64,000 nt of DNA from JBCFAY01 sp038562375 (GCA_038562375.1 JBCFAY010000009.1:81165-145164); one strand, 5' to 3'. Positions 54,627 to 63,848 are shown, numbered from the stretch's first letter. The notes: generated by a model from the sequence alone, not told the origin. Program-made: numbers and translations.

Positions 54627-55709
54627 TCAGCCGATGATCTTGGCGATCTGTTCGTCGCTCATTTCATAAAGGAAGAAGTGACTGTAGAAATACTTGATCT
54701 CTTCCTTGAGCCTGTCGGCCGTCACCACGTCGGGATACAGCTTGTTCATTGCCCAGAAGATCGTCAAAGGCTGCTCCACCGTACGGTTGCCCCAGACGTG
54801 GGCGACGGTGGGCACAACATACATCGCGCCGTTCTTTACGGCGGTGATGTCCTTGAGCTTGTCGTCCTTCTTGATATCCTCGATCTGGTTGGCGGAGAGG
54901 AACATCACGTCGGGATTCCATTTGAGAAGGTCTTCCACCGTGTATGTCAGGGATTCGTCGGTACGGCCGTTGTCCGTAACGCTGATGCCGCCCGCCTGCT
55001 TGATCCACCACTCCGCGATGATGTGCGGCTGCTTGAGCTCCGTGACGCTGCCGTACAGCACAGCCTTCTGCTCGCTTACGCCGGCAAGCAGCGAAGCGGC
55101 CTCCGCTACCTTTTGGTCGAAGTACGCGATATAATCCGCCGCGATATCCTGCACTCCGAAGATTTCGCCCATCAGCGTGACGGCGGTTTTTACGTCCTCA
55201 GGCTTCGTCCAGGAAAGGTACACGGCCGCGAGTCCGTTTTCCGCAAGGTATTCGGCCGATTCCTTGGTCATCGTGAAGCACACGTCGGGTTTGGTCTGCA
55301 GTACGGTTTCGATGACGATCTCATTGGCCTCTTCGAATACGGGCGCGCCCTTGATCTGCGGCGCGAACTCGTACTGCATGGCCCACTTGTCGGTCTTGGT
55401 GAAGTTGGCGGACATTTCGTTGCAGATCTTGGAGCCCTGGCCCATCAGTTCCACGAACGCGTTGAGCACGCCGATGGAGCCGAACGTTCCGATCTTTTCG
55501 ATCTTCTCCGGCAGCACGACCGTACGGCCGGCCATATCCGTGATCGTCCTCTCGGGTGCGGCGGTGGGTTCCGTTACGACGACGGTAGGCGCGGCGGTGG
55601 GCTCGGCGGAAGGGGATGCCGCGGGAGCCGCGGCAGGCGCGCAGGCGCTTACCAGAAGCAGCAGCGCGAGCAACAGCGTAATCAGGGATGCGATTGTGCG
55701 TTTGTTCAC
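54627..55709 (-). CDS. ABC importer binding lipoprotein, FepB/MolA-like (locus A)
   Basis: 360 residues from GTG at 55709; GGAGG lies 8 nt before this GTG, so the longer frame with upstream ATGs is not used. Lipobox LLLVSAC, then an Ala/Pro/Thr linker and a helical-backbone binding fold: ITDMAGRTVVLPEKIEKIGTFG, PDVCFTMT, IAEWWIKQAGGISV, WNPDVMFLS. Class III binding proteins take up Fe-chelates, cobalamin or molybdate/tungstate; MoeA neighbours favour Mo/W, by inference. Confidence 0.88.
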   Translation of the reverse strand: MNKRTIASLITLLLALLLLVSACAPAAAPAASPSAEPTAAPTVVVTEPTAAPERTITDMAGRTVVLPEKIEKIGTFGSIGVLNAFVELMGQGSKICNEMSANFTKTDKWAMQYEFAPQIKGAPVFEEANEIVIETVLQTKPDVCFTMTKESAEYLAENGLAAVYLSWTKPEDVKTAVTLMGEIFGVQDIAADYIAYFDQKVAEAASLLAGVSEQKAVLYGSVTELKQPHIIAEWWIKQAGGISVTDNGRTDESLTYTVEDLLKWNPDVMFLSANQIEDIKKDDKLKDITAVKNGAMYVVPTVAHVWGNRTVEQPLTIFWAMNKLYPDVVTADRLKEEIKYFYSHFFLYEMSDEQIAKIIG

Positions 55710-55726
55710 TTTTGTTTCCTCCTTAT

Positions 55727-56530
55727 TCATTGGATATATGGGCATCCTTTGTTGATGAAAGGAATGCTTGCTTTTGCATAGGCGTTATCGCCCGCGGATA
55801 CGTCGACGACGCTCACCGGCGTCCGGTAAAGTTCGGACAGGTTCTCGCCGGTGATCACGGCGTCCGGAGCGCCGTCGCGCCAGATGCAGCCGCCGCGCAT
55901 GAGCGCCGCGCGCCCCCCGATCCAGAACGCGTGATCCGGCACATGCGAGGTCATCAGCACCGCGTACCCTTCCTGCGCCAGGGACCACACGACGCGCAGC
56001 ATGCGGATCTGGTTGCTGTAGTCGAGGTTGGCGGCGGGTTCGTCCATGATCAGCAGTTGCGACTGTTGGGCGAGGGCGCGCGCTACCAGCACCATCTGCC
56101 GCTCGCCGCCGCTCATCTCCTGAAACGATTTTTGCGCCAGGTGCACGATCTCAAGTCGTTCCATGGCCTGCATGGCGATGGCTTTATCCTTTTGTGCGGG
56201 AGCTGCCCCGGGCTTAAGCTTAGCGACGCGGCCCATCAGCACGACCTCGCGCGCTTCGTAGGGAAACGCCATGGAAGTACTCTGCGGCACATAAGCCAAC
56301 AGCCCGGCGCGCTCCTGCGGCTTAATCGCGTAGATATCCCGCCCGTTGACGCGGATCACTCCGCCGGCGGGCCGCCTGAGCCCCAATATACAGCGGAGCA
56401 GCGTGGTTTTTCCCGCGCCGTTCGGCCCGAGCAGGCTCAATATCTCGCCCTGCTCCAGCGAAAACGACACGTCCTTGAGCACTTCGTGCTCCGTACGGTA
56501 AAAGTAAGAAATGTTCTTGACTTCCAGCAT
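55727..56530 (-). CDS. ABC importer ATPase, FecE/BtuD-like (locus A)
   Basis: 267 residues from the ATG at 56530 (TAATG overlap with the permease stop). Walker A GPNGAGKT (35-42), Q-loop YVPQST, signature MSGGERQ, Walker B LLIMDEPAANLD, H-loop TSHVPDH. Typical class of metal-chelate importers. Confidence 0.93.
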   Translation of the reverse strand: MLEVKNISYFYRTEHEVLKDVSFSLEQGEILSLLGPNGAGKTTLLRCILGLRRPAGGVIRVNGRDIYAIKPQERAGLLAYVPQSTSMAFPYEAREVVLMGRVAKLKPGAAPAQKDKAIAMQAMERLEIVHLAQKSFQEMSGGERQMVLVARALAQQSQLLIMDEPAANLDYSNQIRMLRVVWSLAQEGYAVLMTSHVPDHAFWIGGRAALMRGGCIWRDGAPDAVITGENLSELYRTPVSVVDVSAGDNAYAKASIPFINKGCPYIQ

Positions 56531-57543
56531 TATGACCAAGTCCTTTTCGTTCTGGCGAGCAGCGCTACGAATATGGGCGTCCCGACCAGCGAGGTGAGCA
56601 CGCCGAGCGGGAGCTCAACGCCCTGTATGCCGCGTATGGCGTTGTCGATGAGCAGCAGCATTATGCCGCCGATCAGGAATGAAATCGCTCCGATTTTGGA
56701 ATAGCTCGCTCCCGCTATCATGCGCGCGATGTGTGGTACGATCATCCCGACCCATCCGATAATGCCGCAGATGCTCACCGCGCAGACGGTGATCAGCGTG
56801 GAGGCCGTCACGACCACCAGCTTTGTCAGGGGCACATTCACGCCCATGGTCAGCGCCTCGTCTTCTCCCGCTGCGAGCACGTCGATCCTGTGGCGGAAAA
56901 GGAAAAGCAGGATTAATGAAAAAGCGGTGGACGGCAGCATCACGAGCACGTCGGTGTTCGAGGCGCGGCCGAGGCTCCCCATCAGCCAGAACGTGATGGA
57001 CGCAAGCGTATTGTCGGTATCGGCCAGCGTTTTCACAATGGCGAGCAGCGATTGGAAGAGGCTGGAGATCACGATCCCGGCCAGCACCAGCACCGTAATG
57101 CTGCCTTTGCCGAACGCCTTGCCGATGCTGTAGGAAAGAAAAACCGCCAGTATGCCGAATACGAACGCCGCGAGCTGCACCTGCCACCAGGAGGCCTGGT
57201 TGAGCAGCGCCAGCGCGGCCCCAAAGCCCGCGCCCGCGGAAACTCCAAGAAGATCCGGCGATACCATGGGGTTTTTGAACAGCGTCTGATACGAAGCCCC
57301 GGCAACCGAGAGCGTGCCGCCCACCAGGATGCCCATCAGCATACGCGGCAGGCGCACCTGCAACACCACGGTTTCCAGCGTTCCGTCCCAATACACGGGC
57401 TGCGGAAAAAGCCGGGACAGCAGGATATCCCATACCGTTTTGGGGGACACGGGGTACCGGCCGATCATAAAGGACACAAAAAACAGTGCTACGAGAAAGG
57501 CGAACAACCCGAGCATTTTTATTGGGAATCGAAGTTGTTTCAT
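56530..57543 (-). CDS. ABC importer permease, FecCD/BtuC-like (locus A)
   Basis: 337 residues, about ten membrane helices. LPRMLMGILVGGTLSVAGASYQTLFKNPMVSPDLLGVSAGAGFGAA and CGIIGWVGMIVPHIARMIAG are the hallmark stretches. Single permease gene forming a homodimer. It starts 6 bp after the DUF364 gene stop. Confidence 0.94.
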   Translation of the reverse strand: MKQLRFPIKMLGLFAFLVALFFVSFMIGRYPVSPKTVWDILLSRLFPQPVYWDGTLETVVLQVRLPRMLMGILVGGTLSVAGASYQTLFKNPMVSPDLLGVSAGAGFGAALALLNQASWWQVQLAAFVFGILAVFLSYSIGKAFGKGSITVLVLAGIVISSLFQSLLAIVKTLADTDNTLASITFWLMGSLGRASNTDVLVMLPSTAFSLILLFLFRHRIDVLAAGEDEALTMGVNVPLTKLVVVTASTLITVCAVSICGIIGWVGMIVPHIARMIAGASYSKIGAISFLIGGIMLLLIDNAIRGIQGVELPLGVLTSLVGTPIFVALLARTKRTWS

Positions 57544-57549
57544 AAGATT

Positions 57550-58389
57550 TTACCGCCTCAGCATTACCGTTCGCTCCGCGCAGCGGCCGAACAGGTGATA
57601 CCCCGAACCCGCTTCGCTGATGATGGCTAAGGCGTCGTCAGAGTTGGTGATTTGGATGCCTCCAAGCATCGTGACTCCATTGTCAAAAAACGCGTCGGGC
57701 AGCATACTGGCCGTAGGCCCGGTTACAAGCACCTGCGCGCCGGGCTTTCTCATGCGGAGCAGCCCGTCGAGCGTATCGTTTAAAAGAGTGGTGCCCGTAA
57801 TGACCAGAATATCCGCAAACGGAACCACCGCTTCCGCTTCATCGGCAGGCCTGTAGCGCTTCAGTTCCTCTCCTTTGAGCGTCCGGGAATCCATTTCGAG
57901 CACTGTGAAGTCGTGCCCTTCTCGGATAAGCCGCTTGAGGATGGGTACGAGCGCGCCCACCACCACCGTCTTTTGCCCGGGCAGCGGCGAAATCAGATCG
58001 AACGCGTCGACGTTGTATTTCGTGATGATCTTTTGCGATAGGCTTGCGTCTTCCTCCATAATAAGGGCGCTGAGCGCGTTAATCGCCGCGATGCCCATCG
58101 CTTTTTTCAGCACCGATGTGCTGAACGCATCGTTCAGGCATTCGGCTGCCGTTCTGCCGCTAAGCTTGCCCGAAAGCGGCATTGCCTTCGCCGAAGACGG
58201 GCAGCAGACGGCCTCGGGCATTTCCTTGACCGGCGTAAAGGACAGCCCCCCATGCCCTGTGCATAGCTTTACTCCCGTGAAGAACAGGCCGAACACGGTG
58301 CGCTCCACGGTGATTTCTTCAAGCCGCGCGCCCAATCTCCGGCGGATGTCGGAGATCGTATGATCTAAAATGCCCCATTGCTGTTCCAT
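57550..58389 (-). CDS. DUF364/DUF4213 protein (putative heavy-metal chelation domain)
   Basis: 279 residues. N-terminal enolase-like segment (GLFFTGVKLCTGHGGLSFTP) and a C-terminal Rossmann-like domain (GQKTVVVGALVPILKRLIREGHDFTVLEMD, DILVITGTTLLNDTLDGLL, VTGPTASMLPDAFFDNGVTMLGG). These match the DUF4213/DUF364 pair, which is recurrent next to metal importers, nitrogenase and Mo/W genes. First gene of locus A; GAGGG precedes the start. Probable intracellular metal handling; mechanism unknown. Confidence 0.85.
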   Translation of the reverse strand: MEQQWGILDHTISDIRRRLGARLEEITVERTVFGLFFTGVKLCTGHGGLSFTPVKEMPEAVCCPSSAKAMPLSGKLSGRTAAECLNDAFSTSVLKKAMGIAAINALSALIMEEDASLSQKIITKYNVDAFDLISPLPGQKTVVVGALVPILKRLIREGHDFTVLEMDSRTLKGEELKRYRPADEAEAVVPFADILVITGTTLLNDTLDGLLRMRKPGAQVLVTGPTASMLPDAFFDNGVTMLGGIQITNSDDALAIISEAGSGYHLFGRCAERTVMLRR

Positions 58390-58418
58390 ATTTCCCTCTA
58401 TAAAATGATAGTGCTTTA

Positions 58419-58424
58419 ATTATT
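58419..58424 (-). promoter_or_regulatory. Predicted -10 element of locus A
   Basis: Minus strand AATAAT, with an inferred start near 58412. The Crp/Fnr palindrome is centred about 41.5 bp upstream, the class II activator geometry. The 23-nt leader holds the DUF364 ribosome site. Confidence 0.4.
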
Positions 58425-58444
58425 TAATAAATCTGATATAATGT

Positions 58445-58462
58445 AAGTTGTTATGACAACAT
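58445..58462. promoter_or_regulatory. Crp/Fnr-type operator, locus A
   Basis: GTTGT-TATG-ACAAC palindrome (58447-58460), extended to AAGTTGT-N4-ACAACAT. Half-site length and 4-bp spacing fit Crp/Fnr dimers. It lies between DUF364 (minus) and the crp/fnr-like gene (plus). Confidence 0.6.
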
Positions 58463-58488
58463 TTTAAATATATTAAGCGAGGTTTTAC

Positions 58489-59160
58489 ATGTATTGGATG
58501 CAAACGCTTTATCAATCAACACTGTTCCGCGGATTCGACTATATGGATTTCGAAAAACTTCTTCCAGAGCTAAAGGGAGCTCTGCGCAACGTGGAAAGAG
58601 GGACAATGCTGCTCCATGAAGGGGAATCTGCATCATGGGCGGGAATCGTGATTTCCGGCTCGCTCGCATCCATGAAAACACAAATTGACGGCAGCGTGAG
58701 CATATTGGATTTCATTTTTCAAAGCAAGATATTCGGATTGGACATGGCATTAACGCCTAGCCGAATCAGCGCGCTATCCCTGCAAAGCCTCGAGGACTCC
58801 ACGGTATTTATTTTTCCTTTTCATGGATTGGAGACATTCGATTGGATGCAGATCAATCAAAAATTGAAATTAACCAACAATATGCTTATATATCTTGCAA
58901 ACGAGAATGTCCGTAAGCAGCACAAAATTGAAATTACGTCTCAATATAGCCTGCGCGGGAGGATACTCACCTACCTGAAACTCATGTCCGTCCGTCATAG
59001 TTCCGATTCCTTCGCCATCCCGTATTCGCGCGAGCAGCTCGCAAATTACCTATGCGTTAACCGCAGCACTTTATCGCACGAGTTATCGTGCATGCAGCAG
59101 GAAGGGCTGATAAAATTCAGGAAGAACAAGTTTAACCTATTCGATAAGGATAGGGATTGA
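58489..59160 (+). CDS. Crp/Fnr-family transcriptional regulator
   Basis: 223 residues. Cyclic-nucleotide-type beta-barrel (about 10-110), long dimer helix, and HTH_Crp (SREQLANYLCVNRSTLSHELSCMQQEGLI, about 175-205). The FNR four-cysteine cluster pattern is absent, so it is not a classical O2 sensor; the effector is unknown. Lies between the two importer loci, each preceded by the same palindrome. Confidence 0.9.
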   Translation: MYWMQTLYQSTLFRGFDYMDFEKLLPELKGALRNVERGTMLLHEGESASWAGIVISGSLASMKTQIDGSVSILDFIFQSKIFGLDMALTPSRISALSLQSLEDSTVFIFPFHGLETFDWMQINQKLKLTNNMLIYLANENVRKQHKIEITSQYSLRGRILTYLKLMSVRHSSDSFAIPYSREQLANYLCVNRSTLSHELSCMQQEGLIKFRKNKFNLFDKDRD

Positions 59161-59484
59161 ATATTGATTTTATAACTCGTACAAGTATCGACAATTAGAA
59201 TCGAAGCACCTCTATTTTTTCTTGAGAAGATCATGATTTCGAGTATAATCGATAGCGTCTCTTTGCCAATAAACAACATTAAACGGATTCAATTATAACG
59301 CAAACTCATTCAAATTCATATTAGCTTTTTGGCAAATAACGATCATGCAGATTAAGGTTGTTATCGTCAATTCAATGCACTTTGCCGGTCGTTCTAAATC
59401 TTTTCATAATAGTCAATCATAAAGAAATCTAGTGCCGCATGATTGCGCTTTTTATTATTAAAAATTCGGCTATCACGAATTTAA

Positions 59485-59502
59485 ATGTTGTGGAAACAAC
59501 AT
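59485..59502. promoter_or_regulatory. Crp/Fnr-type operator, locus B
   Basis: Perfect palindrome ATGTTGT-GGAA-ACAACAT. A second inverted repeat AAATTCG-N7-CGAATTT lies just upstream (59462-59482). Apart from these, 59161-59567 is AT-rich with no supported gene. Confidence 0.65.
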
Positions 59503-59522
59503 ACAAGGCCCGTTGACATACT

Positions 59523-59528
59523 TATACT
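59523..59528 (+). promoter_or_regulatory. Predicted -10 element of locus B
   Basis: TATACT; with a start at about 59535, the palindrome centre (59493.5) falls at -41.5, the class II Crp/Fnr activator position. There is a TTGACA at 59513 but it is too close to serve as the -35 of this element. Confidence 0.45.
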
Positions 59529-59567
59529 GTTTATCAAAACGATTGCGGGTGTTTAACCGGGGGATTC

Positions 59568-60863
59568 ATGGGAAGTTCTTTGTTGCGAGAATGTGGACAT
59601 CTATGTTCCGATTGTAGCTGCAGATGCCATCGGCAGATGGGGCATCTGCCTACCAGGGAGGCTGCCCTTGATATTTTGTTCCAAGTAATAGCCTTTGATG
59701 CAAGCGTGGAAGACGTTCCTTTGGATATGGCTTTGGGCCGTGTTGTCGCGGCCGATGTGCATGCCCGGCTTGATATTCCCAACGCTACGGTTTCACAACA
59801 TGACGGAATTGCCATCCGGCGAACTCTTGCAGAATGTGTTCGGCAAGGGCGGGGCTTTTTGCGACAGCAGGAATATGGCGTTGTCGGCATGGGTGACGTT
59901 ATCCGGGAAGGTTTTGACACAATAGTGCCCGATGAGCTTTGCCGATTTTTTTCGGATGGAAACGTCGAACTCTCAATGCTCCCTGAATATGGCTCCGGTG
60001 TGGTAGCAAAAGGCTCCAGTATTAGAAAGGGAGAGCGAATGCTCGCGCCCGGCCATAGGCTCACCCCCGCAAACCTATCCATACTGCGGCTGTCAGGTGT
60101 CGAGCAAGTCATGGTTTATCGAAAACCTCTGGTTTCCATACTCCCAATCGGGACAGATTGCAGAATGCCCGGAACAGAACTACAACCAGGGGAGATGATC
60201 GAATCCAACAGTATTCTTATCTCTTCCATGGTACAGGAATGCGGCGGAACGGCCAAAGTGCTTCCTCCGGTCGCCGATGACGCGGATTTGATTCGGGATA
60301 CAGTTTTATCGAATATCGCGCATTGTAATCTGCTCATTACAATCGGCGGGATCGGCATCCGGGGAAAACGGTATGGCGATATGGTCCCGTCCGCGTTGGA
60401 GACGATTGGACGCATCATTCTGCAAGGGGTTCAGATCGCGCCGGGAGGCAAGAATCTGTTATTTGCTAAAGTGCAGGGAAAGTGCGTCTTTGGAATACCC
60501 GGGGCGCCCCATGGGGCGTTGATGGTGACGGAACAATTCCTTCCAGCCATCATGGAACAGTTCCTGCATTATCCCTGCTGGGAACGGCCGGAAATCGAAG
60601 TAGTGTTGGGAGCGGATTTCCCCGCCCATAGCGCCACGCCTTATTTGGCACGCTCTGCTTTACATTGGAACGGCGCGGATTATATCATGACACCCTTGCG
60701 GCCGGGAGACACGGCGGACTGCTTTATCAACAGTTGTGCGGTTGCTACGCTTTCCTCCGGCAACGAGCACTGCCATAAGGGAGATCGTATGCGCGTTTCG
60801 CTGATTTATGGGGAACGCGCCATTCGGGCAGAGACTAAATCAAACCAAGGAACAGAACCATGA
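59568..60863 (+). CDS. MoeA-like protein with Cys/His-rich N-terminus (locus B)
   Basis: 431 residues; GGGGGA is 5 nt from the ATG. N-terminal Cys/His cluster (C9, H11, C13, C16, C18, C20, H21). The MoeA core is diverged: VSQHDGIAIRR replaces AMDGYAV; ILPIGTDCRMPGTELQPGEMIESNSILI, TIGGIGIRGKRYGDM and FGIPGAPHGALMV remain. A short domain IV-like end follows. Resembles the Cys-rich MoeA-like protein of locus A more than the full MoeA. Probably metal or cofactor handling coupled to the importer downstream. Confidence 0.72.
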   Translation: MGSSLLRECGHLCSDCSCRCHRQMGHLPTREAALDILFQVIAFDASVEDVPLDMALGRVVAADVHARLDIPNATVSQHDGIAIRRTLAECVRQGRGFLRQQEYGVVGMGDVIREGFDTIVPDELCRFFSDGNVELSMLPEYGSGVVAKGSSIRKGERMLAPGHRLTPANLSILRLSGVEQVMVYRKPLVSILPIGTDCRMPGTELQPGEMIESNSILISSMVQECGGTAKVLPPVADDADLIRDTVLSNIAHCNLLITIGGIGIRGKRYGDMVPSALETIGRIILQGVQIAPGGKNLLFAKVQGKCVFGIPGAPHGALMVTEQFLPAIMEQFLHYPCWERPEIEVVLGADFPAHSATPYLARSALHWNGADYIMTPLRPGDTADCFINSCAVATLSSGNEHCHKGDRMRVSLIYGERAIRAETKSNQGTEP

Positions 60864-61879
60864 AAGACAATGGCAAAACCCACGCTCTTATTCTAATCGT
60901 ACTCTTTGGCACGCTGGCGCTGGCGGTTATCATTTCTTTCCTGTTGGGAAGATACGATATGACATTGAAACAGTTCTTCCAGACGCTATTCTCTCATTTC
61001 ACGGGAATAACGCCCGATCCGGTGATGGAAAAGGTGATCTTCCAGACGCGGTTCCCCCGCATTCTGGTCGCAATCATTATCGGCGGCGGATTATCCATCT
61101 CCGGCGCGGCATACCAGGGTACGTTCCGCAACCCGATGGTTTCACCTGACCTTCTGGGCGCTTCCGCCGGCGCTGGTTTTGGAGCCGCTATGGCGATACT
61201 GCTTTCGTTCAATCACTTTGGAATCCAGGCCATGGCCTTCCTTTTCAGTATATTGGCGGTGTTTCTTTCTTATGGAATTTCATCCGCCATCAGCAGAACG
61301 GGCAGTAATGTGCTCTCCCTGGTATTAACGGGTATGGTGGTGAGCGCGCTCTTTCAGGCGTTTATCTCCATTATCAAATACTTGGCGGATCCTCATGCAA
61401 TACTGCCGGCCATTACGTTTTGGTTGATGGGCGGGTTGGCCTCCGTATTAAATTCTGAGCTTCTGATACTGCTTATTCCGGTACTGATAGGTGCCGTTCC
61501 GTTGTTCCTGTTACGCTGGCGCATGAACGCTTTATCCTTCGGGGATGAAGAAGCCCGTATGCTGGGCATTCATCCGCAGCGGATGCGCATTATCATTATT
61601 TTGTGTTCCACGCTGATTACAGCGGCATGCGTCGCGGTCGGAGGCATGATCAGTTGGGTCGGCCTGATCATTCCGCATCTGGCCCGCATGATCGTGGGCC
61701 CAAACTATAGGAAGCAACTGCCAGCCTCCTGCTTGCTTGGCAGTATTTTCCTGCTGATAGTGGACGATGTTGCACGGTGCCTCACCGCCTCGGAAATACC
61801 CATCAGCATTTTGACAGCGGTAATTGGCGCTCCTTTCTTTTTATACTTGCTGTTCCGGGGGAGGAAAAGCTGGCTATGA
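60860..61879 (+). CDS. ABC importer permease, FecCD/BtuC-like (locus B)
   Basis: 339 residues, about ten membrane helices. FPRILVAIIIGGGLSISGAAYQGTFRNPMVSPDLLGASAGAGFGAA and GGMISWVGLIIPHLARMIVGPNYR are shared almost piece by piece with the locus A permease, showing a common origin. Overlaps the MoeA-like stop and the ATPase start by 4 bp each. Confidence 0.94.
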   Translation: MKDNGKTHALILIVLFGTLALAVIISFLLGRYDMTLKQFFQTLFSHFTGITPDPVMEKVIFQTRFPRILVAIIIGGGLSISGAAYQGTFRNPMVSPDLLGASAGAGFGAAMAILLSFNHFGIQAMAFLFSILAVFLSYGISSAISRTGSNVLSLVLTGMVVSALFQAFISIIKYLADPHAILPAITFWLMGGLASVLNSELLILLIPVLIGAVPLFLLRWRMNALSFGDEEARMLGIHPQRMRIIIILCSTLITAACVAVGGMISWVGLIIPHLARMIVGPNYRKQLPASCLLGSIFLLIVDDVARCLTASEIPISILTAVIGAPFFLYLLFRGRKSWL

Positions 61880-62658
61880 TATTGGAAGTAAAGGATGTTG
61901 CCTGCGGCTATGGGCAAAAGGTTGTCTTGGACCATGTTAGTTTCAGTGCCAAAAAGAGTCAAGTCATTTGCATTCTGGGGCCAAACGGCGTGGGCAAAAC
62001 CACGGTGTTCAAAACCATAATGGGCCTGCTTAAGCCCTTGTCCGGTCAAATACTGCTCAATGGAACAGATCGGACAAGCATGAGCGTAATGGAAATCGCA
62101 CGTATGATTGCATATGTCCCGCAGCATCATACACCGCCCTTTCCTTTTCTCGTGCGGGAAGTGGTGGCCACCGGGCGGACGGCGCACATTGGCCGCTTCG
62201 CATCCCCGGGCAAAAGGGACGAAGCTATTGTGGAACGAGTATTAGACTCCATGCATTTGTCGCACCTTTCCGATCGGGTATATACCGAGCTTAGCGGCGG
62301 TGAGCGGCAAATGGTCTTGATTGCGCGCGCCCTGGCGCAGGAGCCTCAAATTATGATTTTAGACGAACCGACATCCAATTTGGATTTTGGAAACCAGATC
62401 AAAGTCCTGCAGAAAATCAACCGGTTAAGCCATGAGGGACTGTGTATCATCATGACCACGCACTTTCCTGACCATGCCTTCCTTTGCAACGCGGAAGTGC
62501 TATTATTCCAGAAGGAAAAGCAGTATATGATGGGATGCAACAACGAGATCATTACGGAGAAAAACGTTTGGGACGCATATGGAATACATTCCCGGATCAC
62601 GGAGGTCTATGATGATTCGGGCCAGTCGGTCCGCACCTGCGTACCGCTGGCAAATTGA
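61876..62658 (+). CDS. ABC importer ATPase, FecE/BtuD-like (locus B)
   Basis: 260 residues from the ATG at 61876, overlapping the permease stop (ATGA). Walker A GPNGVGKT (35-42), YVPQHH Q-loop, signature LSGGERQ, Walker B IMILDEPTSNLD, H-loop TTHFPDH. Confidence 0.93.
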   Translation: MILEVKDVACGYGQKVVLDHVSFSAKKSQVICILGPNGVGKTTVFKTIMGLLKPLSGQILLNGTDRTSMSVMEIARMIAYVPQHHTPPFPFLVREVVATGRTAHIGRFASPGKRDEAIVERVLDSMHLSHLSDRVYTELSGGERQMVLIARALAQEPQIMILDEPTSNLDFGNQIKVLQKINRLSHEGLCIIMTTHFPDHAFLCNAEVLLFQKEKQYMMGCNNEIITEKNVWDAYGIHSRITEVYDDSGQSVRTCVPLAN

Positions 62659-62729
62659 CGCCTGCCATTTGGTTCATTGCAAAAAGCATTGATTCCATTA
62701 TTATTATTTTTTGAAAGGAATATCAAACA

Positions 62730-63836
62730 ATGAAGCACGTATCCAACAAAGCCATGCTGGCCGTACTATTGGCATTGTGCATGACCGTAACGCTCCTCTC
62801 CGGTTGTAACAACGCCCCCGCCGGCCAAACAGAGACTTCGCCGTCTTCCGCACCTGCCCAGCAGCAGGAGAATACCCCGGCTTCCAGCTCACAAACACGA
62901 GTCGTCGTGGACAGCTATGGCCGTGAAGTGGAACTCCCGGCTGAAATCAATAGCGTTGTTCTTACGAGCTCATATCCTGTTTACATGAGCTTTATGTGCG
63001 CGATTGGAGAACAGGAAAAAGTTATCAACGGCATACCCGCATCTTTTGATCCGGAAACGTACAAATTTGACGCCGTATTCGCACCTCAGATCGTGGGCGC
63101 TCCTACCGTCATGGATTCTGCGAGCGGTGATGTCAGCGTGGAGGAGGTATTGGCCCTTAATCCCGACGTATGCTTGACCAGTACCGAAGAAATGGTAAAA
63201 ACCTTGGAAGACAAGGGCATTACGGTGATAGGCATCAAGCTGTCGGATTATGATTCTTTCCGCGATATTTTCCGTATCGTAGGCGAAGTCTTCAATAAAC
63301 AGGATGTTGCGCAGCAATACCTTGCTTATTTGGATGAAACCCTTCAGCTTGTACAGGATCGGATTGGTGCTATACCGGAAACTGAGCGCACCCGTGTACT
63401 TTACTTTGACAAACAGCGTATGTTGCGTCCGAATACCGTGAGCGAATGGTGGATTCCGGCAGCAGGCGGTATTAGTGTTACCGCTGACCAAGCGGACTTA
63501 AAGCAGGTTGAAATGGACATGGAGGCGATCTGGAAAGCAAACCCCGATGTAATCATCGAAATGCTCGCAGGGAATGTCGGCGAAATTTATGCGGATCCCC
63601 TTTGGGGGGATATAAAGGCCGTACAGGACCAGCGCGTGTTCAATACTCCTGTGGGTTGCCATCTAATGGGCAATTGGACTTCGGAGCAGCCCATATTGAT
63701 CCTATGGGCAGCAAAGAATTTTTATCCAGAACAGTTTGCGGATATTGATCTGGTCCAGCGATTTGGCGATTTCTACAGCACGTATTATCATGTAGACCTT
63801 TCCGAAGAGCAGATCAAGGATATTATTGATGGTTGA
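62730..63836 (+). CDS. ABC importer binding lipoprotein, FepB/MolA-like (locus B)
   Basis: 368 residues. Lipobox LLSGC near residue 26, Ser/Gln/Pro linker, then the class III binding fold: VVDSYGREVELPAEINSVVLT, PDVCLTS, SEWWIPAAGGISV, ANPDVIIEML. The EWW-x3-AGGISV stretch is shared with the locus A protein, so both likely bind related ligands. Ends the visible locus. Confidence 0.9.
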   Translation: MKHVSNKAMLAVLLALCMTVTLLSGCNNAPAGQTETSPSSAPAQQQENTPASSSQTRVVVDSYGREVELPAEINSVVLTSSYPVYMSFMCAIGEQEKVINGIPASFDPETYKFDAVFAPQIVGAPTVMDSASGDVSVEEVLALNPDVCLTSTEEMVKTLEDKGITVIGIKLSDYDSFRDIFRIVGEVFNKQDVAQQYLAYLDETLQLVQDRIGAIPETERTRVLYFDKQRMLRPNTVSEWWIPAAGGISVTADQADLKQVEMDMEAIWKANPDVIIEMLAGNVGEIYADPLWGDIKAVQDQRVFNTPVGCHLMGNWTSEQPILILWAAKNFYPEQFADIDLVQRFGDFYSTYYHVDLSEEQIKDIIDG

Positions 63837-63848
63837 TGAATGCACCAC

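Noticed and set aside
54564..55781. Plus-strand frame of 405 codons opposite the binding lipoprotein
   Set aside because: The minus strand encodes a complete lipoprotein; the plus frame is repetitive Arg/Gly-rich shadow.
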